From an uncultured Roseburia sp. (GTDB lineage: Bacteria; Bacillota; Clostridia; Lachnospirales; Lachnospiraceae), in the NCBI GenBank assembly GCA_947567625.1, contig CANONN010000005.1, positions 18,032 through 82,031 of the forward strand: a stretch of DNA of 64,000 nucleotides, read 5' to 3'. Both the position numbers and the translations under genes were made by a program. The stretch's first letter is position 1. The number at the start of each line of letters is the position of its first letter. Positions 7,314-16,583 of the stretch are shown piece by piece. The notes below the pieces were generated by a model, which was not told where the DNA came from, searched no databases, and was given only the letters and a program-made list of their open reading frames with translations.

Positions 7314-8591
7314 ATGAGAGTATTGGTAGTGGGCAGCGGCGGACGTGAGCACGCGATTGTCACGAGCGTGGCGAAGAGCCCCAAAGTAGATAAAATCTTT
7401 TGTGCACCCGGAAATGCAGGGATCGCCGCGCTGGCGGAGTGCGTGCCGATCGGCGCGATGGAGTTTGACAAATTGGCTGCTTTTGCCAAGGAGCATGAGA
7501 TCGATTTTACCATCGTCGGCATGGATGACCCGCTGGTGGGAGGCATCGTGGACGTGTTTGAGGCTAAGGGCCTGCGCGTGTTTGGACCGCGCAAGAACGC
7601 CGCCATTTTGGAGGGCTCAAAGGCATTCTCCAAAGATTTGATGAAAAAATATGACATCCCCACGGCGGCGTATGAGAATTTTACATCCGCCAAGGACGCG
7701 CTGGCCTATCTTGAGACGGCCAAAATGCCGATCGTCCTAAAAGCGGACGGGTTGGCGCTAGGCAAAGGCGTGTTGATCTGCAATACCTTAGAGGAGGCGA
7801 GGGCCGGCGTCAAGGAGCTGATGGAGGATAAGAAGTTTGGCTCCGCCGGCAATACGATTGTCATTGAGGAGTTTATGACGGGGCGTGAGGTTTCCGTTCT
7901 CTCGTTCGTGGACGGAAAGACCATCCAGATTATGTCCTCGGCTCAGGACCATAAGCGGGCCAAGGACGGTGATCAGGGCTTGAATACCGGGGGTATGGGC
8001 AATTTTTCGCCGAGCCCGTTTTATACCGATGAAGTGGATACATTCTGCAAAAAACATATCTACCAGGCTACCGTGGATGCTATGGCGGCCGAGGGCAGAC
8101 CGTTTACCGGCGTTATCTTTTTTGGCCTGATGCTGACCGCGGACGGGCCGAAGGTGTTAGAGTATAACGCCCGCTTCGGCGACCCCGAGGCGCAGGTCGT
8201 GCTGCCGCGCATGAAAAATGACATTATCGAGGTGATGGAAGCCTGTGTGGACGGGAAGCTGGATACGATCAAGCTGGAGTTTGAGGATAACGCGGCCGTC
8301 TGCGTCGTGCTGGCCTCCGACGGCTATCCGGTTTCCTACGAGAAAGGGTATGAGATCAAAGGGCTGGATGCGTTTGACGGGAAAGACGATTATTATTGTT
8401 ATCACGCGGGGACGAAGTTTAACGACCAGGGCGCCGTTGTGACAAACGGCGGCCGCGTGCTGGGGATAACGGCTACCGGGAAGGATTTGAAAGAAGCGCG
8501 GGCCAAAGCGTACGAGGCCGTCGAGTGGGTGGATTTTGCCAACAAATATATGCGCCACGACATTGGTAAGGCGATCGACGAGGCCAGATAA
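7314..8591 (+). CDS. purD: Phosphoribosylamine-glycine ligase (GARS)
   Basis: ATP-grasp ligase joining phosphoribosylamine and glycine. The 425 residues start M-R-V-L-V-V-G-S-G-G-R-E-H-A, the PurD signature. The ATP-grasp core includes V-L-K-A-D-G-L-A-L-G-K-G-V near 143-155, and the metal/ATP region E-Y-N-A-R-F-G-D-P-E-A-Q at about 285. It lies 165 bases after purN, in a gap where I see no terminator. Order here is purE-M-N-D; purF, purC, purL and purH are outside the window. Confidence 0.96.
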   Translation: MRVLVVGSGGREHAIVTSVAKSPKVDKIFCAPGNAGIAALAECVPIGAMEFDKLAAFAKEHEIDFTIVGMDDPLVGGIVDVFEAKGLRVFGPRKNAAILEGSKAFSKDLMKKYDIPTAAYENFTSAKDALAYLETAKMPIVLKADGLALGKGVLICNTLEEARAGVKELMEDKKFGSAGNTIVIEEFMTGREVSVLSFVDGKTIQIMSSAQDHKRAKDGDQGLNTGGMGNFSPSPFYTDEVDTFCKKHIYQATVDAMAAEGRPFTGVIFFGLMLTADGPKVLEYNARFGDPEAQVVLPRMKNDIIEVMEACVDGKLDTIKLEFEDNAAVCVVLASDGYPVSYEKGYEIKGLDAFDGKDDYYCYHAGTKFNDQGAVVTNGGRVLGITATGKDLKEARAKAYEAVEWVDFANKYMRHDIGKAIDEAR

Positions 8592-8613
8592 AGAGATAGG
8601 CAGGAGGAGTATT

Positions 8614-9270
8614 TTGAGCAGTTTTAATCCAAATACCGGCATTATATTTGACATGGACGGGACGCTGTGGGATTCCGCCGAAAATGTGGCAGTCTCATGG
8701 AATCTGGCGATTCAAAAGGACGGCAGGCTGGCCAAAACACTGACTACGGCGGATATCCAGCGGGTGATGGGGAAAACGATGGATGTGATCGCAGACCTTT
8801 TATTCCCCGAATTAACCAAACAAGAGCGGATGGCGCTTTTGACGGACTGCTGTATGGCGGAAAACGAATATCTGCGCATCCACGGCGGTGTGCTTTATCC
8901 TGATTTGGAGGAGACGCTCTTAATTTTGCAAAAGCGTTATCCGCTGTTTATTGTCAGCAATTGTCAGGCGGGATATGTCGAGGCATTTTTAGACCATTAT
9001 GATTTTTGGCGCTATTTTAAGGATATCGAGTGTTACGGCAATAACTTCAAACAAAAAGGCGAGAATATACGCCTGATCGCGGAGCGCAATCAGCTCAAGC
9101 AGGCCGTTTATGTCGGCGATATTCAGGGGGATTATGAAGCCAGTGTACAGGCGAAAGTCTCGTTTGTCCACGCCGCCTACGGCTTTGGCACGATAAACGT
9201 GCCGGTGCCTAAAATCAGCAGTTTTCGGGAATTGGTGGAGATGGAGCTGCCGTTTGTTTCAAATAAATAA
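8614..9270 (+). CDS. HAD-superfamily hydrolase (phosphoglycolate phosphatase-like)
   Basis: The start is taken at TTG 8614, because AGGAGGA at 8602-8608 sits correctly before it and the protein then begins M-S-S-F-N. No ATG fits. It has 218 residues with HAD motif I F-D-M-D-G-T (D13 nucleophile, D15 acid/base), a helical cap, motif II in I-V-S-N-C, a Lys near 140 and motif IV in V-Y-V-G-D-I-Q-G-D. The substrate is unknown. It follows purD by 22 bases and may be co-transcribed. Confidence 0.85.
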   Translation: MSSFNPNTGIIFDMDGTLWDSAENVAVSWNLAIQKDGRLAKTLTTADIQRVMGKTMDVIADLLFPELTKQERMALLTDCCMAENEYLRIHGGVLYPDLEETLLILQKRYPLFIVSNCQAGYVEAFLDHYDFWRYFKDIECYGNNFKQKGENIRLIAERNQLKQAVYVGDIQGDYEASVQAKVSFVHAAYGFGTINVPVPKISSFRELVEMELPFVSNK

Positions 9271-9316
9271 TAGCAAGGAGAAGACGTTTCCGCATGAAGA
9301 AACGCCAGAGGTCTCT

Positions 9317-10297
9317 ATGACGAAGTTGGATGAGTTATTGACAAAGATTTACCGCAAACATGTTTATATTCAAACGCATAATTTCCCCGATCCCGATGCC
9401 ATTGCCAGCGCATACGGCTTACAGGCCCTGCTTGGGGCCAGAGGGGTCTCCTCCACAATCTGTTACAGCGGCAAGATTGACCGCTACAGCACGGCAAAAC
9501 TGGGAGAGCTTTTGGGGATAGAACTCCATCACATTGAAAACCTTGCCTCGATACTTCGCGAGGAGGACGAGGTGATCCTGGTGGATGCCCAGAAGGGCAA
9601 TTCCAATATTATTGATATGACCGGCGACGAGATCATTTGTATTGACCATCACCCGGAAAATGAAAAATACCAGTATCGTTTTAAGGACATCCGCCCGGAG
9701 ATCGGAGCCTGCGCAACGATTATCGGCCACTATTTTTTTGAGAACAACGTGCCTGTCACCAAAAATATTGCCACGGCGCTGACTTACGGCATCCGCATTG
9801 ACACCAATAACCTCTCACGAGGCGTCTCGAAGCTGGATGTGGATATGATTTACAAATTGTATGATGAATGTGATTACGAAATCATCCATATTCTGGAAAA
9901 CAGCACGCTCTGTTTTGACGACCTGCTCGCGTATTCCAAAGCCATTTCGAGCGTGGAAGTCTTTGACAACATCGGCTTTGCCGACGCCGGCAAAGACTGC
10001 CCGGTTATCGCCAATGTTTCGGATTTTATGCTCGCCTTAAAAGAGGTGTCGTTTTCTGTCGTCTGCTCCCACAAGGAGGGCGGTTTAAAATTATCCGTCC
10101 GCAGTGAGCTGGCGGCTCTCGATGCGGGAAAGATCGTCCATGAGGCGCTCGCGGCAGTGGGCGGAAGCGGCGGCGGCCATGCGGAAATGGCGGGCGGTTT
10201 CGTTCCGTTCTCCGGCGATGAGGCAGAGCTTGCCATCTTGCAGGACGAGATGAAAGAGAGTTTTCTTGCGGTGATTGAAGCGGTCAAAAATAGATAA
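9317..10297 (+). CDS. DHH/DHHA1 phosphoesterase (NrnA-like)
   Basis: Bifunctional oligoribonuclease/pAp phosphatase-like protein of 326 residues. N-terminal metal motif is H-N-F-P-D-P-D (H21, D25, D27); C-I-D-H-H-P-E near 100 is the DHH motif; and the DHHA1 end carries G-G-S-G-G-G-H. The start is set at ATG 9317 (M-T-K-L-D-E-L-L). Upstream frame is open to a TTG at 9254 inside the HAD gene, but that stretch has no family resemblance. Close relatives degrade nanoRNA or cyclic dinucleotides; which applies here cannot be told. Confidence 0.85.
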   Translation: MTKLDELLTKIYRKHVYIQTHNFPDPDAIASAYGLQALLGARGVSSTICYSGKIDRYSTAKLGELLGIELHHIENLASILREEDEVILVDAQKGNSNIIDMTGDEIICIDHHPENEKYQYRFKDIRPEIGACATIIGHYFFENNVPVTKNIATALTYGIRIDTNNLSRGVSKLDVDMIYKLYDECDYEIIHILENSTLCFDDLLAYSKAISSVEVFDNIGFADAGKDCPVIANVSDFMLALKEVSFSVVCSHKEGGLKLSVRSELAALDAGKIVHEALAAVGGSGGGHAEMAGGFVPFSGDEAELAILQDEMKESFLAVIEAVKNR

Positions 10298-10312
10298 ATT
10301 TCACGCGGCCGC

Positions 10313-10341
10313 TTGACAGAACAGGCATTTGCCGCTATACT
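10313..10341 (+). promoter_or_regulatory. Sigma-A promoter of the ileS T-box leader
   Basis: TTGACA (10313-10318), a 17-bp spacer, then TATACT (10336-10341). It lies 15 bases after the DHH gene stop, and transcription would start near 10348. Confidence 0.8.
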
Positions 10342-10347
10342 AAAAAC

Positions 10348-10613
10348 CAGTTAAAAAGTATCAAAGACGATGACGAAGCCAGTACTTTGCGGGGAAAGGC
10401 AAAGAGAGCCGGAGCAGGTGGGAGCCGGTACGAGTATCCGCAGGGGAATATCCCTTCCAAGTCGCAGTCCGAACGGCATTGGCCAAGTAGAGGCTGACGT
10501 ATTTTCTGCGTTAAAGAAACGGGTATCATTTTCAGCAATGAAGATCGTACAGCAGTAACAGGTGGTATAACGAACAGACAGCTTTCGTCCTATTACGGGA
10601 CGGGAGCTTTTTT
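10348..10613 (+). ncRNA. T-box riboswitch (isoleucine)
   Basis: The leader shows T-box landmarks: AGTA in the stem I region, an AGAGAGCCGG segment, the stretch GTCCGAACGGCATTGGCC after stem I, and the T-box core AACAGGTGGTATAACG at about 10557-10572. The likely specifier codon is ATC (Ile) at 10450-10452, within GGGGAATATCCC. The terminator arms AGCTTTCGTCC (10580-10590) and GGACGGGAGCT (10598-10608) run into six Ts. Uncharged tRNA-Ile would favour the antiterminator and so ileS expression. Confidence 0.9.
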
Positions 10614-10657
10614 CGATTGACGCACGCACCGAAGCATATTTGAAAGGAGTCACAGCG

Positions 10658-13600
10658 ATGTACAAAAAAGTAGACAGCAACCTAAACTTTGTTGACCGCG
10701 AAAAGGAAGTGGTTGAGTTCTGGAGAGACAACCATATTTTTGAAAAGAGCATGGAGAACCACAAGGAGGGCGAGACATACACATTTTACGATGGACCGCC
10801 GACGGCCAACGGCAAGCCGCATATCGGGCATGTGCTCACGCGCGTGATCAAGGATATGATTCCGCGCTATCAGACGATGAAGGGCAAGTATGTGCCGCGC
10901 AAGGCCGGGTGGGACACACATGGTCTGCCGGTGGAGCTTGAGGTGGAGAAGCTTTTAGGCTTAAACGGCAAAGAGCAGATCGAGGAATATGGCATGGAGC
11001 CGTTTATCAAGAAATGCAAGGAGTCCGTGTGGAAATACAAAGGGATGTGGGAGGATTTCTCGGAAACCGTCGGTTTCTGGGCCGATATGGACAATCCCTA
11101 TGTCACCTATGACGACAATTTTATCGAGTCCGAGTGGTGGGCGCTCAAGGAAATCTGGAATAAAAAGCTGTTGTACAAGGGCTTTAAGATCGTGCCGTAC
11201 TGTCCGCGCTGCGGTACGCCGCTTTCCTCGCAGGAAGTGGCGCAGGGCTATAAGACGGTAAAAGAACGTTCCGCCGTCGTGCGCTTTCGGGTGGTCGGTG
11301 AGGATGCGTATTTTCTCGCGTGGACGACGACGCCGTGGACGCTGCCCTCTAACGTGGGTCTCTGTGTCAACCCGGAAGATACTTACTGTAAGGTGAAGGC
11401 GGCGGACGGGTATACCTACTATATGGCAGAGCTTTTGCTTGACGCGGTTTTGGGTAAACTGGCGAACGAGGACGAGGGTAGAAAGGCATATGAGATACTC
11501 GAAACCTTTACCGGAAGGGATTTGGAATACAAAGAGTATGAACCGCTGTTTGCCTGTGCTGCGGATGTGGCGGCAAAGCAGCATAAAAAGGGATTTTTCG
11601 TGACCTGCGACGACTATGTCACCATGTCCGACGGTACAGGCATCGTGCATATCGCGCCGGCGTTCGGTGAGGACGACGCGAAAGTGGGCAGAAAATATGA
11701 CCTGCCGTTCGTGCAGTTTGTAAACGGCAAGGGAGAGATGACCGAGGAGACCGCCTATGCCGGCACCTTTGTCAAAAAAGCGGACCCTGTGATCTTAAAG
11801 GACCTCGATGCGCAGGGCAAGCTGTTTGACGCGCCGAAGTTTGAACACGACTATCCGCATTGCTGGAGATGCGACACACCGCTCATCTATTATGCGCGCG
11901 AGTCCTGGTTTATCAAAATGACCGAGGTAAAGGATGATTTGATCCGCAACAACAATACGGTCAATTGGATTCCCGCGTCGATCGGCAAGGGGCGTTTCGG
12001 CGATTGGCTGGAGAATATCCAGGACTGGGGAATTTCAAGAAACCGCTACTGGGGCACGCCGCTCAACGTATGGGAGTGCGAGGGCTGCGGCCATCAGGAG
12101 TCGATCGGCAGCCGCGCCGAGCTCGCGGAGCGCAGCGGTGACCCGGCAAATGCCGCGATCGAGCTGCACAGGCCGTACATTGACGCGGTGACGTTTTGCT
12201 GCCCGGACTGCGGGGGAACGATGAAGAGAGTTCCCGAGGTGATCGACTGCTGGTTTGATTCCGGGGCGATGCCGTTTGCGCAGCATCATTATCCGTTTGA
12301 AAATAAAGAGCTTTTTGAGCAGCAGTTCCCGGCGCAGTTTATCTCGGAGGCAGTGGACCAGACAAGGGGATGGTTTTACTCGCTGATGGCCGAGTCCACG
12401 CTTCTTTTTAACAAGGCGCCCTATGAAAACGTGATCGTCCTTGGCCATGTGCAGGATGAGAACGGACAGAAAATGAGCAAATCCAAGGGCAATGCCGTAG
12501 ATCCGTTTGAGGCGCTAAAAACCTACGGCGCAGACGCGATCCGCTGGTATTTCTATATTAACAGCGCGCCGTGGCTGCCGAACCGTTTCCACGGCAAGGC
12601 GGTGCAGGAGGGACAGCGCAAGTTCTTAGGCACGCTTTGGAATACCTACGCATTTTTTGTGCTGTATGCCAATATTGACCAGTTTGACGCCTCCAAGCAT
12701 ACGCTTGACTATGATAAACTATCCGTCATGGATAAGTGGCTGCTCTCCAAACTAAATACCGTAGTCAGAGCAGTGGACGACCATCTTGGCAATTACCGCA
12801 TCCCGGAGGCTGCGCGGGCGCTGGATGAGTTTGTGGACGATATGAGCAACTGGTATGTCAGAAGAAGCAGGGAGCGCTTCTGGGCGAAGGGCATGGAGCA
12901 GGACAAGATCAATGCCTACATGACGCTCTATTCTTCACTTGTCACAATTTGTAAATGCGCGGCGCCTTTGATTCCTTTTATGACGGAGGATATCTACCGC
13001 AATCTGGTATGCGAGATTGACAAATCAGCGCCGGAAAGCGTACATTTGTGCAAATTTCCGGTTGCCAAAGAGGCATATATAGATGTAGAATTAGAAAAGA
13101 GCATGGATGAGGTACGAAAGCTTGTGGTGATGGGACGTGCGTGCCGCAACGCGGCAAACATCAAAAACCGTCAGCCGATCGGCAAGATGTATGTCAAGGC
13201 GCCGTTTGAGCTGTCGGCGTATTTTGTCGAAATCATCGAGGACGAGTTAAACGTCAAGGATGTATCGTTTACCGACGACGTGAGCGGGTACACGACCTAT
13301 ATCTTGAAACCGCAGCTGCGCACCGTGGGACCAAAATACGGCAAGTTCCTGGGCCAGATTCAGAAATGTCTGGCAGAGATAGACGGTAACGCCGCCATGG
13401 CCGAATTAAAATCCGCCGGATATATTACTTTATCGACAATAAATGACGATATAAAACTTATGGAAGAAGATTTGCTCATCACCATGGTACAGAGCGAGGG
13501 CTATGTGACGGAGGGGGATAACACCGCAACGGTCGTCCTTGACACCAATCTGACCCCCGAACTGATCGAGGAGGGCTTTGTGCGTGAGATCATCAGTAAG

Positions 13601-13825
13601 CTTCAGACCATGCGCAAGGAAGCGGGCTTTGAGGTGATGGACCAGATCACGGTTGGCTATGAGGCCGGAGGCAAAGTGGCCGATATCTTTGCAAAGTGCG
13701 GTGATCTGATTATGGCGGATGTTTTGGGCGTGTCTATATCTGCCCATATCCCTGCGGACGCTTTCACGAAGGAGTGGAATATTAACGGGGAGAAGGTAGT
13801 ATTGGGCGTAAAGAGACAGCGATAG
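10658..13825 (+). CDS. ileS: Isoleucyl-tRNA synthetase, type 2
   Basis: It charges tRNA-Ile. The 1055 residues begin at ATG 10658 behind GAAAGGAG. HIGH motif H55-I-G-H58 and K605-M-S-K-S609 are intact. The editing domain (about 190-400) and the C-terminal anticodon-binding domain are present. The signature G-W-D-T-H-G-L-P-V-E, where type 1 enzymes usually read G-W-D-C-H-G-L-P, and the overall length mark the eukaryote-like type 2 class. That class is generally linked to natural mupirocin tolerance (known for the family, not tested here). Expression is under the T-box. Confidence 0.95.
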   Translation: MYKKVDSNLNFVDREKEVVEFWRDNHIFEKSMENHKEGETYTFYDGPPTANGKPHIGHVLTRVIKDMIPRYQTMKGKYVPRKAGWDTHGLPVELEVEKLLGLNGKEQIEEYGMEPFIKKCKESVWKYKGMWEDFSETVGFWADMDNPYVTYDDNFIESEWWALKEIWNKKLLYKGFKIVPYCPRCGTPLSSQEVAQGYKTVKERSAVVRFRVVGEDAYFLAWTTTPWTLPSNVGLCVNPEDTYCKVKAADGYTYYMAELLLDAVLGKLANEDEGRKAYEILETFTGRDLEYKEYEPLFACAADVAAKQHKKGFFVTCDDYVTMSDGTGIVHIAPAFGEDDAKVGRKYDLPFVQFVNGKGEMTEETAYAGTFVKKADPVILKDLDAQGKLFDAPKFEHDYPHCWRCDTPLIYYARESWFIKMTEVKDDLIRNNNTVNWIPASIGKGRFGDWLENIQDWGISRNRYWGTPLNVWECEGCGHQESIGSRAELAERSGDPANAAIELHRPYIDAVTFCCPDCGGTMKRVPEVIDCWFDSGAMPFAQHHYPFENKELFEQQFPAQFISEAVDQTRGWFYSLMAESTLLFNKAPYENVIVLGHVQDENGQKMSKSKGNAVDPFEALKTYGADAIRWYFYINSAPWLPNRFHGKAVQEGQRKFLGTLWNTYAFFVLYANIDQFDASKHTLDYDKLSVMDKWLLSKLNTVVRAVDDHLGNYRIPEAARALDEFVDDMSNWYVRRSRERFWAKGMEQDKINAYMTLYSSLVTICKCAAPLIPFMTEDIYRNLVCEIDKSAPESVHLCKFPVAKEAYIDVELEKSMDEVRKLVVMGRACRNAANIKNRQPIGKMYVKAPFELSAYFVEIIEDELNVKDVSFTDDVSGYTTYILKPQLRTVGPKYGKFLGQIQKCLAEIDGNAAMAELKSAGYITLSTINDDIKLMEEDLLITMVQSEGYVTEGDNTATVVLDTNLTPELIEEGFVREIISKLQTMRKEAGFEVMDQITVGYEAGGKVADIFAKCGDLIMADVLGVSISAHIPADAFTKEWNINGEKVVLGVKRQR

Positions 13826-13837
13826 CAGACCGTATCC

Positions 13838-13855
13838 ATAGCGGGCAGCCGCTAT
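13838..13855 (+). terminator. Hairpin after ileS (possible weak terminator)
   Basis: ATAGCGG and CCGCTAT form a 7-bp stem around GCAG, starting 13 bases after the ileS stop. There is no T tract, so its role as a terminator is uncertain. Confidence 0.35.
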
Positions 13856-13877
13856 AGAATTGACGGCAAATATGACG

Positions 13878-13905
13878 TTTTCAAATGATTAAAATATCAT
13901 ATAAT
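13878..13905 (+). promoter_or_regulatory. glgP: Candidate promoter of the phosphorylase gene
   Basis: TTTTCA (13878-13883), a 16-bp spacer and a consensus TATAAT (13900-13905), 40 bases before the start codon. The -35 is weak. Confidence 0.4.
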
Positions 13906-13945
13906 ATATTTTGTGGTTATAGAATAGGATCTAAGGAGGAGAAGA

Positions 13946-16417
13946 ATGAGTTCTAGTTTGTTTGACAAGGAAGCCTTTATCGCGGAGGTGCGTGATCATG
14001 TAAAAAACCTTTACCGTAAAACATTAGACGAAGCGACGCAGCAGGAGATTTTTCAGGCGGTTTCGTATGCGGTCAAAGATGAGATCATTGATCAGTGGCT
14101 GGATACGCAAAAGACGTTTGACAGTGAAGACCCCAAGATGGTTTACTATATGTCCATGGAGTTTTTGATCGGACGTGCACTGGGCAATAACCTGATCAAT
14201 CTGAAGGCTTACAAGGAGGTAAAAGAAGCGCTTGAGGAGATTGGTCTGGATCTCGATGTGATCGAGGATCAGGAGCCGGACCCGGCGCTTGGAAACGGCG
14301 GACTTGGAAGACTGGCGGCTTGTTTTATGGAATCTCTCGCGACATTGGGATATCCGGCGTATGGCTGTGGCATCCGCTACCGCTATGGCATGTTCAAGCA
14401 GCAGATCAAAGACGGATTTCAGATTGAGGTCCCGGACAATTGGTTAAAGAACGGTTATCCGTTTGAGCTGCGCAGGCCGGAGTACACCTATGAGGTGAAA
14501 TTTGGCGGTTATGTGCGGGCGCAGCAGGAGCCGGACGGTATCACAAAGTTTGTGCACGAAGGATACCAGTCCGTGATGGCGATTCCTTATGATATGCCGA
14601 TTATCGGTTATGGCAACCGCATGGTAAATACCCTGATGATCTGGGATGCGGAGGCAAAGGAAAGCTTTGAGCTCAACTCTTTCGACAAGGGCGATTATCA
14701 CAAGGCTGTGGAGCAGGAGAATCTCGCGCGCAATCTCGTGGAGGTATTGTATCCGAACGACAACCATGTGGCAGGAAAAGAGCTTCGCTTAAAACAGCAG
14801 TATTTCTTTATCTCAGCGAGCGTGCAGCGCGCCCTCGCCAAATATAAAAAGAACCATGACGATATCAATAAATTATACGAGAAAGTGACGTTTCAGTTGA
14901 ATGACACGCATCCGACCGTGGCAGTGGCCGAGCTGATGCGGATTCTTTTGGATGAGGAAGGATTGAGCTGGGAGGAAGCGTGGGAGATCACCTCTAAGAC
15001 CTGCGCTTACACCAACCATACCATCATGGCGGAAGCCCTCGAAAAATGGCCGATTGAGATATTCTCGCGTCTGCTGCCGCGTATCTATCAGATCGTGGAG
15101 GAGATTAACCGACGTTTCCTGTTGCAGATACAGGCAAGTTTTCCGGGCGACAACAATAAGATCGCCAAGATGGCGATCATCTATGACGGCCAGGTAAAAA
15201 TGGCCAATCTCGCGATCGCGGCGGGCTACTCGGTAAACGGTGTGGCGAGGCTGCACACCGAGATCTTAAAGAACGAACAGCTGCATGATTTTTACCAGAT
15301 GTTCCCCAAAAAGTTTAACAACAAGACCAACGGTATCACACAGAGGAGATTCCTGCTGCACGGCAATCCTCTGCTCGCCGACTGGGTGACGGAGCATATC
15401 GGGGACGACTGGATCGTGAAGCTTTCACATCTGGAAAAGCTGGCAATCTACGCGGATGACGAGAAAGCACAGCAGGAGTTTATGAATATCAAGTACCGCA
15501 ATAAGGTGCGGCTTGCCAAATATATCAAAGAGCACAACAATATAGAGGTTGACCCGCGCTCCATATTTGACGTCCAGGTAAAGCGTCTTCATGAGTACAA
15601 GCGTCAGCTCTTGAATGTTCTGCATATTATGTATTTATATAATGAGCTGAAAGAGCATCCTGATATCGAGTTCTATCCAAGAACATTTATCTTTGGCGCC
15701 AAGGCTGCGGCGGGCTACAAGAATGCAAAGCTTACCATCAAATTGATCAACAGCGTCGCCGATGTCATCAATCATGACCGCAGTATCGGCGGTAAGATCA
15801 AGGTGGTGTTTATAGAGGACTACCGGGTATCCAATGCGGAGTGGATTTTTGCGGCCGCCGATGTATCGGAGCAGATTTCCACCGCGAGCAAGGAGGCGTC
15901 CGGCACCGGCAATATGAAGTTTATGTTAAACGGTGCGCTGACGCTCGGGACGATGGACGGCGCCAATGTGGAGATGGTGGAAGAAGTCGGCATTGAGCAC
16001 GCATTTATCTTCGGCCTGACGTCCGACGAGGTGATCGCCTATGAACACAGCCGCAGTTATGACCCGATGGAGATCTTTAACAGTGACCCGGACATCCGCA
16101 AAGTGCTGATGCAGTTGATCAACGGATTTTATTCACCGAGTGATCCGGAGATGTTCCGTGATTTGTACAATTCATTGCTGAATACAAAGTGTACACAGTA
16201 TGCAGATACTTACTTTATATTGAAAGACTTCCGGTCTTACGCAGAGGCGCAGAGGCGTGTGATGGAAGCCTATATGGACGAAAAGAACTGGGCGAAAAGC
16301 GCGATCTTAAACGTCGCACATTCGGGCAAGTTCTCTTCGGACCGTACCATTCAGGAATACGTTGACGATATCTGGCACTTAGACAAAGTGACTGTGAGAT
16401 CGTCTGTAGAGAAATAA
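13946..16417 (+). CDS. glgP: Glycogen/starch alpha-glucan phosphorylase
   Basis: It releases glucose-1-phosphate from alpha-1,4-glucan. The 823 residues match GT35 phosphorylases end to end. The PLP-binding lysine is K658 in E-A-S-G-T-G-N-M-K-F, and the D-P-A-L-G-N-G-G-L-G-R-L-A-A segment lies at about 112-126. The RBS AAGGAGGAG precedes ATG 13946. It is monocistronic in this window, with no other glg genes nearby. Confidence 0.95.
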   Translation: MSSSLFDKEAFIAEVRDHVKNLYRKTLDEATQQEIFQAVSYAVKDEIIDQWLDTQKTFDSEDPKMVYYMSMEFLIGRALGNNLINLKAYKEVKEALEEIGLDLDVIEDQEPDPALGNGGLGRLAACFMESLATLGYPAYGCGIRYRYGMFKQQIKDGFQIEVPDNWLKNGYPFELRRPEYTYEVKFGGYVRAQQEPDGITKFVHEGYQSVMAIPYDMPIIGYGNRMVNTLMIWDAEAKESFELNSFDKGDYHKAVEQENLARNLVEVLYPNDNHVAGKELRLKQQYFFISASVQRALAKYKKNHDDINKLYEKVTFQLNDTHPTVAVAELMRILLDEEGLSWEEAWEITSKTCAYTNHTIMAEALEKWPIEIFSRLLPRIYQIVEEINRRFLLQIQASFPGDNNKIAKMAIIYDGQVKMANLAIAAGYSVNGVARLHTEILKNEQLHDFYQMFPKKFNNKTNGITQRRFLLHGNPLLADWVTEHIGDDWIVKLSHLEKLAIYADDEKAQQEFMNIKYRNKVRLAKYIKEHNNIEVDPRSIFDVQVKRLHEYKRQLLNVLHIMYLYNELKEHPDIEFYPRTFIFGAKAAAGYKNAKLTIKLINSVADVINHDRSIGGKIKVVFIEDYRVSNAEWIFAAADVSEQISTASKEASGTGNMKFMLNGALTLGTMDGANVEMVEEVGIEHAFIFGLTSDEVIAYEHSRSYDPMEIFNSDPDIRKVLMQLINGFYSPSDPEMFRDLYNSLLNTKCTQYADTYFILKDFRSYAEAQRRVMEAYMDEKNWAKSAILNVAHSGKFSSDRTIQEYVDDIWHLDKVTVRSSVEK

Positions 16418-16514
16418 GTGAGTAGAGATACGGGGGTACGCCTGCTGCATTGAGGCGGCGGGATGGCAGTAAGTACAACATGGCACTGATTTTTAGGAAA
16501 AAGTGAGTGTTGTA

Positions 16515-16550
16515 CAAGGCGTTTGTGATGATTCATAAACGCCTTGTGTC
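16515..16550 (+). terminator. Hairpin between glgP and the giant surface protein gene
   Basis: ACAAGGCGTTT and AAACGCCTTGT form an 11-bp stem around a 12-base loop. It is followed by GTGTCGTTCTC rather than a T run, so termination may be inefficient. The remaining bases of 16418-16583 hold no gene. Confidence 0.5.
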
Positions 16551-16583
16551 GTTCTCGATTCAGAGAAGAAATGAGGGAATATT

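Noticed and set aside
9294-9320. Eight-codon leader (ATG 9294) ending in ATGA at the DHH gene start
   Set aside because: The overlap could couple translation, but the spacing of AAGGAG to this ATG is long and eight codons are too few to support a feature.
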